NCBI GenBank assembly: GCA_946807835.1
Contig: OX327711.1
Span: 10,823,501-10,887,500 of the forward strand
Direction of reading: 5' to 3'
DNA from: Ailanthus altissimus
Taxonomy: Eukaryota; Streptophyta; Magnoliopsida; Sapindales; Simaroubaceae
DNA: 64,000 bases
Below the pieces are notes generated by a model. It saw only the letters and a list, made by a program, of their open reading frames with translations. It did no database searches and was not told where the DNA came from. The first letter of the stretch is position 1, and every line of letters starts with the position of its first letter. Below, piece after piece: positions 24,641 to 37,406 of the stretch. A program made the position numbers and the translations under genes.

Positions 24641-27600
24641 ATGTGAATTTTAATAGGATTTTTTTGAAAGTGGCCTACAATTTTAGCAATTGTTTTTTTT
24701 AAACTACAACTTATTACTTTAATCTTTGTTAGCTAAAATTATGAAAAATAGACACAAATACTCTTATTTATAAAATATAATGATAAATAAATCATTTAAA
24801 AATAAATGCATACAAATCGACTTGTATTTTCAAAATTAATCTTAAAATACACACTTCAATTTTAAAATAAGTAGATTTTAATATTCAAATTGTAATAAAA
24901 GATATTATTACTTCCATTTATTTAATATATATAATTAAAATTATTAATGTAATTTTAAAGTTTTTGTGTTTATTTTATAAATGTATGAATATTAAAATAT
25001 ATGCAATGTAATGTGATGATATAGAGAATAAATAGAGTGAATCAATGATAAAAAATCACAATTAAAAAAGATTGCATCACACACCTATATTCAATTTGTA
25101 ATAATACTTCCATTATAGTGCAATACATTTGTTTCACACAGGTGCATTGTGTGCACTTCCATTGCGCGAAAGAGGCACATGAAGCATTGGCTACATCGCA
25201 TAACATATTTACTCAATCAATTGTTATGCAATTGAACTTATCATTATACTTTTAAACTTTGTGATAGACCCAAGTCGTTAGAAAAGAAGTAATATATTTG
25301 GTAGTCTCCCATCTCTAAAAAAACTAATTTGGCATTTTCTTGTATCCACTCGACCAAGGTCGTCGCAAGAAGGGATTGTATATCTTTTACAACAATATTA
25401 ATGCTTTTCTGCAATATTAATGGTCATGATGTAATATTTTTTAAATACTCCCACTGATCGAGCTCATTTGAGAAAACCAATGTCCTTCTCTAAGTATTTT
25501 GTTACCTCATGTTTCATCTCTCATATCTTATTAATTTATTTTTGAAAGTCAAAAAGGCAATATACTGTATCTACAATAAAATAAGAAATTAAGAATCTCC
25601 ATTTCTTTTTCATCTCTAATAGTATCTTATATTTAATGACCAAATTTTCTTTCATGTGATAGATGCATATCTTATGATAAGTATGGGAAAACATTTCTCA
25701 AATGGCTTTTTTAATACTAGCGTGTTGATTGAATACAAATACAAGATTCTAATATCACAAATAACTCCTCAGAATTTGGTCATAAACTATACCTAAGAAG
25801 CATTGTCTTCAAAATCAACAATCTTTCGTACCAATTTTCATCTTTACATACGATCATAAATATTATATCAAGATATACACCTTTCAAAATATATTCCATT
25901 AACTATAACCATCGGTTGGATGGATGATAGAAAACCCTTTATGCATGATCCTAATGCTACAAAAAAAAGTACATAAAGTGATTGCTATCATCAATTTTCA
26001 AATGCATATTACCGTACTGAGATTCTATTATTTCAACACATAATAGTATACAAAAAGTAATCTAAACGAATCTATTTAAGTATCGATTATCAACTTGCAT
26101 GCAATGTTCTTTACTCGTTAAGAGGTGGAATACATTATTTTCACACCAAATTCTTCACGTATGTCAGTTTGGATATCTTTTAGTCTATAAATTCTACTAA
26201 TTGATGCACACTTTTTTTTTTAATGAATTTACTAATAATCCGACTCTTGACTTGCTAGAGACCATTAAACATCCAGTCTAGTCAACATGTGTGATTTATA
26301 TCTATTTTGCATACGGTGAAATACTTTTTTGCATCTGTCAACACTGCAGGTAATTGCCATTGAAAAGAATTTTCTTCTTCATCTTCATCTCCTCTTCTAT
26401 GTACCTCATTAAGAGAATTAGTATAAACACAACATTGTCCTCCTTTTTATAAATCATTCAATTCATTATCTTTTTTTACATTATTAGCATTTTCACTATC
26501 ATCCACATTCCCATCTGTTTAATTACCAAAGTGCATATAAATTGTGTTTTCGTTGAACATTATAATAGAATAATGATGGTCAATAATAATATTTGTGGGA
26601 AGTACAATAATTAGTATTGTTAAGATTATACAACAACACACTTGGTTACTATTGTTTGTCAACAAAAAGTGATTATGGTAGGATAATTGGTTCTTAGTGA
26701 GTGCCTGTACATCCTTTTCACGTATGAGAGTTTTAAGATCTACTATTAAATATAAAGGATATAACGATCTTTTATTGATTCTCATAAAGAACTAAATACT
26801 ATTATCATTTTCAATCTCAATTGACTTCAATTTAAACCTCATTGCATTAAAAAAAATTTAGAAGACACTTTATATTTCATATTTCAACTTTAATTATACG
26901 ACACACAGTATTTAAAAGCTTTTCATATTTACATCTTTTAGAATTAAAATATCCAAGTTTTTGACCTAATATTTCTCACATCACCATCACTGAAACTCTC
27001 TCACCTTCCCCTAAAATATATAATTAGTGACTCATACTCCATGAAACCTATAACAAAACAAAATAATTTAAAATTAAAAAAAAATCATATTCGATAAATC
27101 AAGCTACGCCGTGCGACCTGTTGGTGTTTGCTTCTTTGCACGTGCAAAAAAGGTGTACAACCTGCTAGTGCACATCTCTTCATGCCTGCGCAATAATTTC
27201 ACGTGCGTGATGTAACTCCAAAGCAACCTAGATTTTCTAAATCTTTTTAATTTTTTTCTCTTTATGTTACCTTATTTCTTTTTTATTTCATCATATTACA
27301 CTACGCCTATATTTTGATGTTTATACATTTATAAAATAAACACTAAAACTTTAAAAATATATTGGTAACTCTAATTATATATACAAAAATAAATACATTG
27401 CTTAATAATGGAGGCAATTGTATCTCTTTTTACAATTTGAATATTGAAATCTACTTATTCCAAAAGTTAGAGCATATATTTTTAGATTGATTTTGAGAAT
27501 GCCAATTGATTTTTATGCATTTATTTCAAATATTTGGTTTGTTATTGTATTTTATAAATAATGGCGATTATATCTATTTTTTTTATAGTTTTTGCTAATA

Positions 27601-27674
27601 AAGATTAGAGTATTAATTTATGACTAAAAAAGATAATTACCTAAAATTTTGGGTTATTTTAAAAAAAATTTCAA
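24641..27674 (-). mobile_element. Decayed Mutator-like element (MULE) with long inverted ends
   Basis: Long inverted repeats of roughly 400 bp face each other: left ~24641-25080, right ~27225-27674. For example TTTATAAATGTATGAATATT near 24977 pairs with the complement of the segment near 27320. The 9-mer AATGTTTTC flanks the unit on both sides (24632-24640 and 27675-27683). This is the target-duplication length of Mutator elements, although the outermost ~15 bp of the two ends do not align cleanly. The interior carries a broken MuDR-type transposase on the minus strand. Confidence 0.75.
25200..26785 (-). pseudogene. MuDR-type transposase remnant
   Basis: Read on the minus strand across stops and shifts, the segment resembles plant MULE transposases. 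First comes an N-terminal zinc-associated domain with a WQLPAV stretch, a KYFTVCKI segment and an HTC motif (about 26150-26370). Next is a region resembling KPKDI..DIREEYGV. Then comes the start of the catalytic domain, reading FVALGSCIKGFLSSI and a VNGIYFE-like segment in place of VDGTFLK (about 25880-25960). The C-terminal SWIM zinc finger could not be recognised. The longest open piece is 26519-26785 (88 codons). The element is not autonomous. Confidence 0.7.
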
Positions 27675-27683
27675 AATGTTTTC

Positions 27684-28157
27684 CTAATTTTTTTGTTTGG
27701 TTTTTGGCAATTATGTTTTTCTCCGTCTCTTTTTTTTTAGCTGTGAAAATTTTTGCCTCAAGTTTTTGTTCTTCCACAAGTTATAAGTCAGACAAATATA
27801 TATATATATAAAAGTATTTATATAAAGTGTGGGTGTGGTGAAATGTTAGATGAAACTGTCATTACCCGCTTGATGCTGACTACATTTGGCGTGATCTAGT
27901 TGTATGGACTCAGACCTAAAGCATATGAAATGGCATAGTTTCGTGTATTTTTGAAGAAAAAAAATTGTTAATTCAAAATGCTACTGTTTTTATCAAATAA
28001 GCACTTTCATGTAAATTTTCTTTAACCATTTAAAAAAGATTCTAAACACTTTTTGTGGTATATATTATCATAAGTTAGTGATAAAATAATAATAAATTTT
28101 TGTTGTGACGCAATCTATTATTATTTATTAATACAATAAAATAGTTGATAATAAAAT
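27684..28157. other. Intergenic AT-rich DNA
   Basis: This gap lies between the MULE and the copia element. It holds a (TA)n run near 27797-27811 and no recognisable gene. Confidence 0.6.
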
Positions 28158-28411
28158 TGATGAATATAAAGAAATTGTATATTTCACTCTTAAAAAATAT
28201 ATTATTAAAAGAGACTTTTTTATAGAAGGAATCTGTCTATGTGACTAAAAAAGTGACATATAAGGAATATGTCTATATGACTTAAATAAAGAATATATCT
28301 TATATGCAGGAAATATTACTTATACAAGATATTTTATTTATACAAAAAAATATTACTTATATAAGAAGGAATTTTAGTTGAATATTCTTTCGAATATTCT
28401 TTTTTTCAACA
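28158..28411 (-). repeat. 3' LTR of the copia element
   Basis: TG..CA-bounded copy that aligns end to end with 31233-31486. It is preceded on the minus strand by the purine tract. Confidence 0.9.
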
Positions 28412-28429
28412 CTCTCCCTTAAGTTAATT

Positions 28430-28790
28430 TGAAGATATCTTTCATAATCAACTTGCTCGTCAATTTCTCAAATTATTTATTGGACAATCATTTTGTAAGA
28501 ATATCTGCAATCTGTTTATCAGTAGGTATACAGGTCACACATATTAGCCCGCTTTCTATTTTTTTTTTGGTGAAATATTTGTCTACTTCAACGTACTTGG
28601 TTCTATCATGAAGTATAGGATTGTGTGCTATTAAGATTGCTACTTTGTTATTACAGTATGCTTTTATCAAAGATGGACTTGAGACTTTCAATTCATCTAA
28701 GATTCTCTTAATCCACAATATCTCACAAAATTCATGGTTAACTGATCTAAATTTAGCCATTGCACTACTTTTTGCCACCATTTTCTTTTG
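28430..28790 (-). pseudogene. Copia RNase H remnant
   Basis: The 97-codon open piece 28488-28781 matches the end of copia polyproteins. It contains an SSAMAKFRSV segment corresponding to the usual SSAEAEFRA, the CEILWIKRIL helix, and the RTKYVEVDKYF..K and IADILTK motifs. The catalytic-site Glu of the usual SSAEAEF motif is changed. Confidence 0.9.
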
Positions 28791-29214
28791 TTTTTAACTA
28801 TGCCAGGTAATAAGGTTTCCTTCAATAAACGTAAGTAGTTAGAGGTTGACCTTCTATTTGTTGTACTTTCATCTCAATCTACATTTGTATATGCTGTCTC
28901 GAAGTGTTCTAAACTTGGTAAGTGCATAATTTAACTTACCATGATACTGCAAATGCGATATATGGGCGGGTATGTGACAAAAAAATCATCATACCAACAA
29001 GTTTCTAAAATTGTTCCATGTTCTTTACATCCTTAAGTTTGTCAGGTTTGAGTTTAAATTAAGTTTATTGGTGTCTCTGCTGCCTTGCAACCGAGTAGAC
29101 TTGTCTTTCTAAGCAGATTAAGTACATATTTTTGTTGAGACATAAAGATGTCCTATTTTAACTTAGCTAACTCTATTCTAAAGACGTACTTTAAGGCCCT
29201 AAGTCCTTAATCTC

Positions 29215-29475
29215 AAAGACATTTGTAAGAACCTTTTTGAATTTATTGAGCTCAACATGATCATCACCTGTCAATATTATATCATTTACATGCACAATTA
29301 AAATAGCAATCTTTCATTCTTTCAAATGCTTATAGAACAAAGTATGATCAGCTTGACTTAAAGTATATTCATGGCCTTTCATAATTTTCCCAAATCGTTC
29401 AAACTATATTCTAAGAGATCGTTTGAAGCCAAACAAAGATTTTCTTAATCTGTATATTTTGTTTTACACCCAAAT
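29215..29475 (-). pseudogene. Copia reverse transcriptase remnant
   Basis: On the minus strand this segment reads YRLRKSLFGFKRSLR, then ILIVHVNDIILTGDDH. The normal YVDD catalytic box appears as HVND. Only the C-terminal half of the domain is present. Confidence 0.8.
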
Positions 29476-30029
29476 GTTCTTCAAATCCTAGTGTTAGTTT
29501 TTAAAGAACCCAAAACATTACTATAAATTAAGTAAAATAGTTTTGAGGCACAATATGATTTTGGTTTGTAAGTAATATGATGAATTTTTGATAAATAACA
29601 ACTTTCACATTGAAAGGATAAATAATCAACATTTTTAAATAGAGCAAGAAAAATATATTTTAAATAAGAAAAACTAAGATGACCTAAACAAAGATGTTAA
29701 ATCATTATTTCTTCACGAACAGAGAGAGAATTAATACTAGTACTAAGTCCTTTAGCTTGTTTATTTCAAAGGATGTTGTCATCAAAGTAATATAGACCAT
29801 TCACCATTTTAGCATTGTCAATTATCATCTCTATGCTCAGATCTTGAAAATCACTATGCGACTAAAAAAAATAACTTGACAATTAGAATTTTTTTAGAGT
29901 TGACTCACAAATAAGAGATTGCATATAAGATTAGGGACATGAAGGACATAATTTATGGTGATTTGTTTTTTTCAAAAATTTTGATGGAGCCTTTTTTTGT
30001 AATAGATAAAAACTTTTCATTTGTAATTC

Positions 30030-30125
30030 TGATTTTTTTATTATCAAAACAAGGTAAATAGGAATGTAATACATGTGAGAGATTAATCATGTGATCAGAG
30101 GCACCCGAATCAATAATCTAAGGTA
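30030..30125 (-). pseudogene. Copia aspartic protease remnant
   Basis: The minus strand reads IIDSGASDHMINL, the DSGAS active-site signature of copia proteases. A GAG-pre-integrase region follows (about 29500-29800). The integrase core is absent between it and the reverse transcriptase piece. Confidence 0.8.
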
Positions 30126-30309
30126 AATGACTAGAATGACATGAGAGAGCACTAGAGTTGCTACCTGTTTAAGCCAAAGAAACATTATGAATACCAAACT
30201 CTTAATTGGATTTCTTTAGGTTTGGAAGTTGATTTATCTTCTTTTTAATGAAAGGGCCAGCATCAGCATTATTTGCAAGAGCAGATTGGATTTCAAGCTT
30301 GTTGCTCTT

Positions 30310-31190
30310 TTAGTTGGCAGGTTTACCATGAATCTTCCAGCATATCTTATACGTAAGATGAGGTTTGTTGCAGAAATCACACCATATCCAAGGTTTGCCC
30401 TTGGTTCTGCATTGAGTATTTGAAGTTCTACTCACGTTCACTTTACCAACAACTAAAGCAGAATTTTCAATTAGTGCAACAACTTCTTTTTTACTAAGCA
30501 TAACATTACGATGACTTTCCTCCCTTTGGACTTCAGCAAACACCTCTCCAAGGGAAGGAAGGGGACCACGACCAATGATCCTTCCCTTAACTTCATCAAA
30601 TTCTACATTTAAGCCAACGAGAAATTTGTAGATACAATATTTTCAATTGTCTTTGTGTGGTGATTGCAATTAGTGAGAGATTTCCATTCATAGTCATTGA
30701 ATGCATCAAATTTCTACCACAGTTTTTAAAAAAAATTGAAATATCTTGAAATACTATCTCCTCCTTATAAAATCTCTCTAAGGCATTGTTACAATTTATA
30801 CACTTGGGATTAATTTTCAAGGTCAGAATATATTTGGTGAATATTATCCCAGAGTTCATTGGCAGGTGGATAGCATATATAGTTGAAGGGGATTTTTTCC
30901 TCCATGGAGTTGACAAGTCAAGCCATAACTATAAATTTTTATGCATCCCAAGTGACATAAGTTTTATCATTAGAATCGGATGCCTTTATATCATTGATCA
31001 AGTATCCAATTTTCTCCCTCTCTCGAATATACATGAGCACGGATTGAGACTAGCAGAGAAAATTCTCTTTATAAAGGCATATCGTGGTTATTTGAACAAA
31101 GTAGGAGTTAAAGTTGGGAGTATGATTTTCAACAGGTTTAGATTCAAACATAATCGGAGGCTAGGGTTTAAAAAACAAGGAATAAATTCT
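30310..31190 (-). pseudogene. Copia gag remnant with zinc knuckle
   Basis: The minus strand shows a CDFC...H...C zinc knuckle followed by WKIHGKPAN (about 30310-30385). Upstream is a gag helical segment (FAEVQREESHRNVM, 30480-30543) and further gag similarity to about 30900, broken by frameshifts. Confidence 0.82.
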
Positions 31191-31232
31191 TTAAAAAAAA
31201 TCAGAAAAAGAAAACATGCACTGATACCAAAT

Positions 31233-31486
31233 TGATGAATATAAGAAAATTGTATATTTTATACTTTGAAAATATTAAAAGAAGAGACCTTTATATAGGC
31301 TACAAATCTACTTTATATAAAAAAAAAATGACCTATATAAAGAATATGTCTATATGATATATATAAGGATTATATCTTATATGTAAGAAATATTACTTAT
31401 ACAAGATATACTACTTACACTAAAAATACTATTTATATAAGAAAGAATCTCAACGAATATTTTTTCAAATATTCTTTTTTTCAACA
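31233..31486 (-). repeat. 5' LTR of the copia element
   Basis: TG..CA-bounded copy matching 28158-28411, followed on the minus strand by the initiator-Met primer-binding site. Confidence 0.9.
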
Positions 31487-33774
31487 AATATCTATAAAAA
31501 AAATTAATGATAAATACAAATTTCTATCACTATATTCCTTAGTGACGGGCATGCACAAACTTTGAGCTCAGGACAGTCCAAGCATTTTGCCAATGCTAGC
31601 TGAGGACGGAGTCCCGAGTTGAAAATCGAACGAGGCAAAATGTCTCTATTGAAAAACTAATAGGTTTAAAGTCTAAAAATTTATAATTTTAGATTGAAAT
31701 TTATAAATACAAAGACATGATCTACCCCAAAATTTCCTAAAAACCTTTAAGACAAATTTTATTCTTCTTTAGAATAAAACTCTTATATTCCATGTTGATA
31801 AAATTATGCCAAAATTTTTGCCAGTCTCCTCTATCTTTGCACATTATTGACTTGCAATTTTAATAAAATAAATACTCCTAAAATATTCATCTGATTGTGT
31901 TAATTTCTTAATCCTCATTTTCCGTCACAATTATTAAAATAACATCTCAATTGACAATAACTCCTGACCTTGGGCTTTATATTCTTTTATTAAAATTTGT
32001 TTATATATATTAAGGATCATTCTATCGTATTGAAATTATAGTTACAAGATAATATCAAAATTAATTTAGATTATCAGATTAAATCAAGAAATCAAATTTA
32101 ACAGGTATAAATAATTCCACTATTAATACCTTTAAAACTCTTAGTATTGTAAAATAATTCTTATACTAAACCCATCATACAAATATAATGACTAATAGTA
32201 AAAAAATCATCAATAATCAAATTCTCAAAATCTAATGCCAATTAAACAAATAAACCATGCTCATTCAAAACTAAACAATATTACATGAATGGGTTCAATA
32301 GCAATAAATGGTTATTATTAACATGTTAAAGTTCAACCTCAAAATTAAATGTCATTTTGGCTTATCGGTGCCTACAAGATTATGAAAAGGGAAAAAATAA
32401 TAAAAGAGATGATTTTTATGAGTGAATGTAGTTTTAAAATTAATATAACTTTTGAAATATATAATTTAAATAATTCTGTAACTTTCATTAATAAAATTTT
32501 CTCTTATTATGCTTTTTGTAAGATAAAATACATAAACTAAATTTTAACTGAAATATATATATATAAAAGAATTATTGTATAAATCATTAATATAAATTAT
32601 ACACCATTTTATTAAAAACCATTCCTCATATTAAATACTTTGTAAACTTTACATGTTTTTCAAAAATTATGTGGATCATTATGTAAACTTTTATTATCAT
32701 AAAGTTGTATATATTTGAAATGATAATCAAGTACTGGAATCATGAGATCATATCTTTTTTTTTTTTTTATTGAGCTGATCATAATAATGAAACAGGCATA
32801 GCATCAAAATTATGTATTATATAGATTAGAAAAAAAGACACCGAATTAGGATATATAAGAAAAAATTTTAGTTCTACATGAATACTTGGGCAAAGAATTG
32901 GGTATTTTCAAAAGCCCATTCGTTTCTTAAAGGCAATGTAAGTGGGCTTAAGTCCAATTCAGATACATTGGGTGCATTTAGATATAAGTCTTGATTCCCC
33001 CATGAATAGACATAATGCTCATAAATAATTACGCAATCCAAAGAAGTGTTGGATCTCAAACTTCTACAAAGGACTCCTCTTATTTTTTAACAATTTTAAA
33101 AATTTTAAAAATTTGTTGATAATTAATAATTTGATTAATTTTAATCAAATTCGAATTTGTACATTAAATTTGTTATTTTAAAGACTTCAAATTAATCCTA
33201 TTAGAATGAATTAATTATGCTTATAATAACAAATTGTATCTATGATAAATATATTGTAGGAATACATAATGTATAAAAAAGATATTTCATTTGAAAGAGT
33301 TGAAGTTACCCACACAAGAAAAACAATGTATAAATTCATTAATTGAAAAATAAAAAAGTTTGTAAAAATTTGTCAAGTTGATCCTATACATGTTAATTTT
33401 AATTAAATTTGACTTTGTCAAATAAATTGTATAGTTGAACGAATTGAAATTAGTTTGATGAAGATCTAATTTCATTTAAATTTAAAAATGGTAAATGTAA
33501 TAATTCTAATTTGAATATTAAAATAAATATTAATAATATTAAATGTTATAATTTCAATTGCATATTAAACAGTGACTAATTCGAAATTGAAAATTGGAAA
33601 AATATTTTGGACTTGTTTTTGTTTTGCAACTAAGCAGAAATTAGGAAACTAGAATATATTATAGAAGTTAGGATTTTGAAGGTGAATTATTTATTTTAAT
33701 AATTGAAATTTTGAATTTATTATATTTTTTCGAAATAAAAAGTTGAAATGTTAAGATAGTCTAATAAATGGCCC
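31487..33774. other. Intergenic AT-rich DNA without recognisable genes
   Basis: About 2.3 kb with no protein similarity, no paired terminal repeats and only short chance open frames. It separates the copia element from the satellite array. Confidence 0.6.
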
Positions 33775-34531
33775 ACAAGAAAAATGTTACATAATATATG
33801 TGGATGTTATTTTATATATGTCCTAAATAAGTATGATTTGTATATTTATTACAAAAAACCAAAAATGAATTACAAACAATATCATGTATGTTGTATCTCA
33901 TTTAACGTACCACATATTTCATTATTTGTACTTTTCACCAACAAAAGATATATTCTCACTTCTACATATTTAGTGCGTTGTTGGTCATCATTAAAAAAAA
34001 ATGCATAATATAAGGAATACTATTTTATGGGTGTTCTAAATAAGTATGGTTTTTATATATTTTATAAAAAATCAAAAAAGAAATACAAACAACATCATGT
34101 ATGTTGTATCCCACTTAAAGTATCATGTATTCTCACTATTTACACTTTTTACCAATAAATAATGTTTAAGATACCCCCACTTCTCCGTACTTAGTGCATT
34201 GTTTGTTATCATTAAAATAATATACATAATATAGGGGATGCTAATTTATATGTGTCCTAAATAAGAATGATTATTATATATTTTACAAAAAATAAAAAAA
34301 AGAATTACAAACAACATCGTATATGTTGTATCCTACTTAACATATCACGTGTTTCCACAATTACAGTTTTTACTAATAGAAGTCTAGGATATCTCTACTT
34401 TTACATACTTAGCGCGTGATTGGTTATTATTCAAAAAATGTTACATAACATAGGAGATACTATTTTATGGGTATTCTAAATAAGCATAATTTTTATATAT
34501 TCTACCCAAAAAAAAAAAAAATACAAGCAAC
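33775..34531 (+). repeat. ~215-bp satellite array, left part (about 3.5 units)
   Basis: Units carry a recurring TCCTAAATAAG box at 33821, 34034, 34255 and 34474 (spacing 213, 221, 219). Each also has TACAAACAAC-ATCATGTATG-TTGTATCC and TTTTCACCAA boxes. Units are clearly diverged. The array is cut at 34531 by a solo LTR. Confidence 0.9.
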
Positions 34532-36376
34532 TAAAAGCGTGTTGCATTCCTAGGGTGCATGCATATGTCATATGTTCATTACTTTACAATTGATGCATCT
34601 CATACATAAATATAGCGCGACAAAATTAAAAATTTAATTTTCTAATGAAATAAACACATTAATTTAAGTCTTATTACACTAATGAGATTGAGATTGAGAA
34701 ATCACCTTGTAAGCCTTTGGACAATTTGAAACCAAAGTCCACCATGAAGCATATGCGTTGACAATTCTAAGACCCAACTTGAGTGGGCTTGAGCCTCTAG
34801 AATAGTAGCTCCAACTCCAGTAAATTTTATATTTAACTTTTAAATACAAAATTGGTTAACCATTTGCAAGAACTCTCTCTCTCTCACACCCATATAAATG
34901 CAACCAAAAGTGCTTGCCAAATGAAACAATTTAATCTTTTAAGACATTTCCCTCATATTTAGTCAATAAAGATTTTATTTATTTAATAACAATTAAACAT
35001 GTGTTATTCAATTTATTTTAATAATTATTTGACTTAAATAATATTAAATAAATAAAAAATTCTTTGTTTATTTAATAAAAGTTGCTTGTATAACAAGCAA
35101 TGATATTTTGATAATTACAAAGTTAAACAATGAATTGCCTAGATTTTACCATTTGTCATCATCTCATTAGTTAATAACTATTGTTAACTAATTAATATAC
35201 TTAATACTTAAGTTTTAACAAGTGCATATCTAGAAAGATCTTGAAATAAATGTCTGATTTGCTGAAATTTACTAGATTGAACTATTCAATCTAGTACACT
35301 GCCCTAGTGTACAACGAGTACACTTCATATTGCGGGACACTCTAGGTCCATGTTCAGTTTGTCAAATAGAACTCTTCTTTGAGTTCGTAAACGATGCTTT
35401 ACACACATGTCACGGATATAACAAATTAACGCGTTAGACCACACAAGCAGAGATTATAACATATTTGTATAATTTCTTCGTCACATATATCCTAGAAGAG
35501 TAGAGATATAAATCATTACCTTTAAATCTCTCCAGATTCATATTTCGATAAATAATATACGCAAACACTTTTACGATATTATTTGACCTAACGAAAATTT
35601 CTTTTTCGGGGTTTACACTTGTGGTTACAAGACCTTTTGAAATACAATCTCATAGTATTAGGATTTACAACTCACCCAAATGAGCTGACGGATCTCACAT
35701 CCATGCATACTGGACTCTATGAGCATCAAACCATACCCAATGATATGCAGCGGTCAGACCATAAAAGGTCTCTGACATCAGTAAAACTAAATTATGGTGG
35801 ATCACTAACAAGCTTAATTTGGCGTTTAGGTCAAAGGATCATGAATATTACTCAACTCAAGAATATTTTCTATTGACAGCTTTTTGAATGTCTATTGGAG
35901 GTCTTCGTGAATTTGTTCAGTACATAGTCCTTATTGAATACTTGTATGCCTACGAGCTTTCACTAAACTCATGGTCTTCTAAGGCTAACTATTTGGACTA
36001 TTCAGATATAGATATACATTGGTCTATAAAAACGGTTTCACTAATAGACTCGTGTCGGTAAAAATAGATTATGAACGAGTTGTTCGAGAACACACTGTAT
36101 AATGACATTTTTTTAACACAATTTGCAACTCTTTGTAACTGTGTTATTACTAAAATATTCTTAGGTCTTTGTTCCATTTCAAACAAGGCTCCAACTCTTA
36201 GATTTTATTAACTATTATAACTTGCTAACTCTAAGATAATACAATGTCTAAAATGTTACAAGTATTATACCATATATTATAATATTAACGATTTTATTCG
36301 AAATATTTATTGTATAAATATTAAATAATTAATATTTATAAAATATTATAATGACACGTAAGCACCATCTCCAACA
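34532..36376 (-). mobile_element. 1.85-kb solo LTR inserted in the satellite
   Basis: On the minus strand it starts TGTTGGAGATGG (at 36376) and ends in CGCTTTTA (a CA end changed to TA). It is flanked by GCAAC (34527-34531) and ACAAC (36377-36381), 4 of 5 identical. The satellite sequence continues exactly after the right flank (ACAACATCATGTATGT). No internal retrotransposon domains are present. The first ~1.2 kb are similar, in reverse orientation, to 41668-43025. Confidence 0.82.
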
Positions 36377-36392
36377 ACAACATCATGTATGT
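36377..36392 (+). repeat. 16-bp satellite fragment between two insertions
   Basis: ACAACATCATGTATGT matches the satellite consensus and bridges the left and right halves of one unit. Confidence 0.75.
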
Positions 36393-37406
36393 AAACAAAT
36401 GCTTAACCTTAAAAAATTTCTCTCAAAACCAAAATAAAAGGCATTATTATTACCCATCTTTTTAATCGAAGAGGACCGTTTTGGCCCTTTTCTGGGATAT
36501 CCTTGCCCTTCTCTGTCTCTTCCTTCTAGTTGTAGCTTAGTTTCTTTGCTTTTACTTTTTCGTTTCGTTATTTATGTATGGAATTTGCTGGATGATGAGC
36601 TTTGTTGTCCTCTCAAGGAGTTTTCTCAGCTACCTTCGACTTCCTTGGCCTATGTCGAGCCTCCTCGGCCTAGGCTAAGCTTTTCTAACCACCACTAGTT
36701 TCTTTTCTAGTCGTTCTCCGGCTGGACTTCTACTGATTTGCCTCAATGGATGCCTCCATGGTTTCGCCTATCCTATCGCCCCAGATATTCTCTGATCTAG
36801 CCAACACTAGAGACACGTGCGCTTATTCGATCACCTGTCTGAACTTATTGCCGAGCTAACCATTGGCAGACACTTAGTCCCTGCACCTGAGCAAATATCG
36901 CTCATCGTAGTGTCACTTCCATTTGATCTAGTACGAAGAAAATACCAACAATCTTTAAACTCTTTATCACCACCGCAAATAATAACTTTGTTGTTATAGG
37001 TTTATTATTATTTTGTTTTATTTTGGCTGTATTATTGGTGAATTTTGGGTGTTTGAAATGGTTATTGATTTATAATTATAGAGAACGTATACATAAATGG
37101 TGGGTTGTGTGTACTCTCATGCATTTATCCTTCTACATAAGGTAGATATCCTTATTAGAGAGATAAAATCTCGCATACGTGAGTGTAGGATGTTCTTATC
37201 CTCAATATAGGTAGAACATTCATCTAGAGATGGTCCTCAGTCATAGGCTTTGTTATCTCTCTCAATAGGGAAAACGTAAGGTCCAAGGAGTCGTCAGTAT
37301 ATTTGTATTTATATTATCCCGATAATTATCTACTTTATAGTAATAGACCTTATAAAGACTTAATTTCTATTAATGATATTAAAATTGCTTTAAAAAAAAA
37401 ATTATC
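36393..37406 (+). mobile_element. ~1-kb A-tailed insertion in the satellite (possible non-LTR retroelement)
   Basis: This unique segment interrupts a satellite unit and is flanked by TATGT on both sides (36388-36392 and 37407-37411). Its right end has ATTGCTTTAAAAAAAAAA before the junction, like the 3' end of a plant LINE or another reverse-transcribed insertion. The C+T-rich left part (36460-36800) is unlike the surrounding DNA. I recognise no protein domain; the 60-codon open frame at 36817-36999 has no known similarity. Confidence 0.5.

Larger units (their letters stand above)
28158..31486 (-). mobile_element. Internally deleted Ty1/copia LTR retrotransposon
   Basis: Two 254-bp LTRs (28158-28411 and 31233-31486) start TGATGAAT and end TTCAACA on the plus strand. 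On the minus strand the 5' LTR (right) is followed by a TTGGTATCAGTGC primer-binding site (31218-31230). A purine tract AAGGGAGAG precedes the 3' LTR (28412-28420). Flanks AAAAT and AATAT match at 4 of 5. Gag, protease, part of reverse transcriptase and RNase H can be read with many stops. Integrase and the front of reverse transcriptase are missing, which makes the element 3.3 kb instead of about 5 kb. The LTRs have diverged clearly, so it is old. Confidence 0.93.

Noticed and set aside
32874..33059. 61-codon minus-strand frame near a GC-richer patch
   Set aside because: No similarity and no regulatory context; probably chance.
36817..36999. 60-codon frame in the A-tailed insertion
   Set aside because: Short, unmatched to any family I know, and without supporting signals; kept only as part of the insertion.
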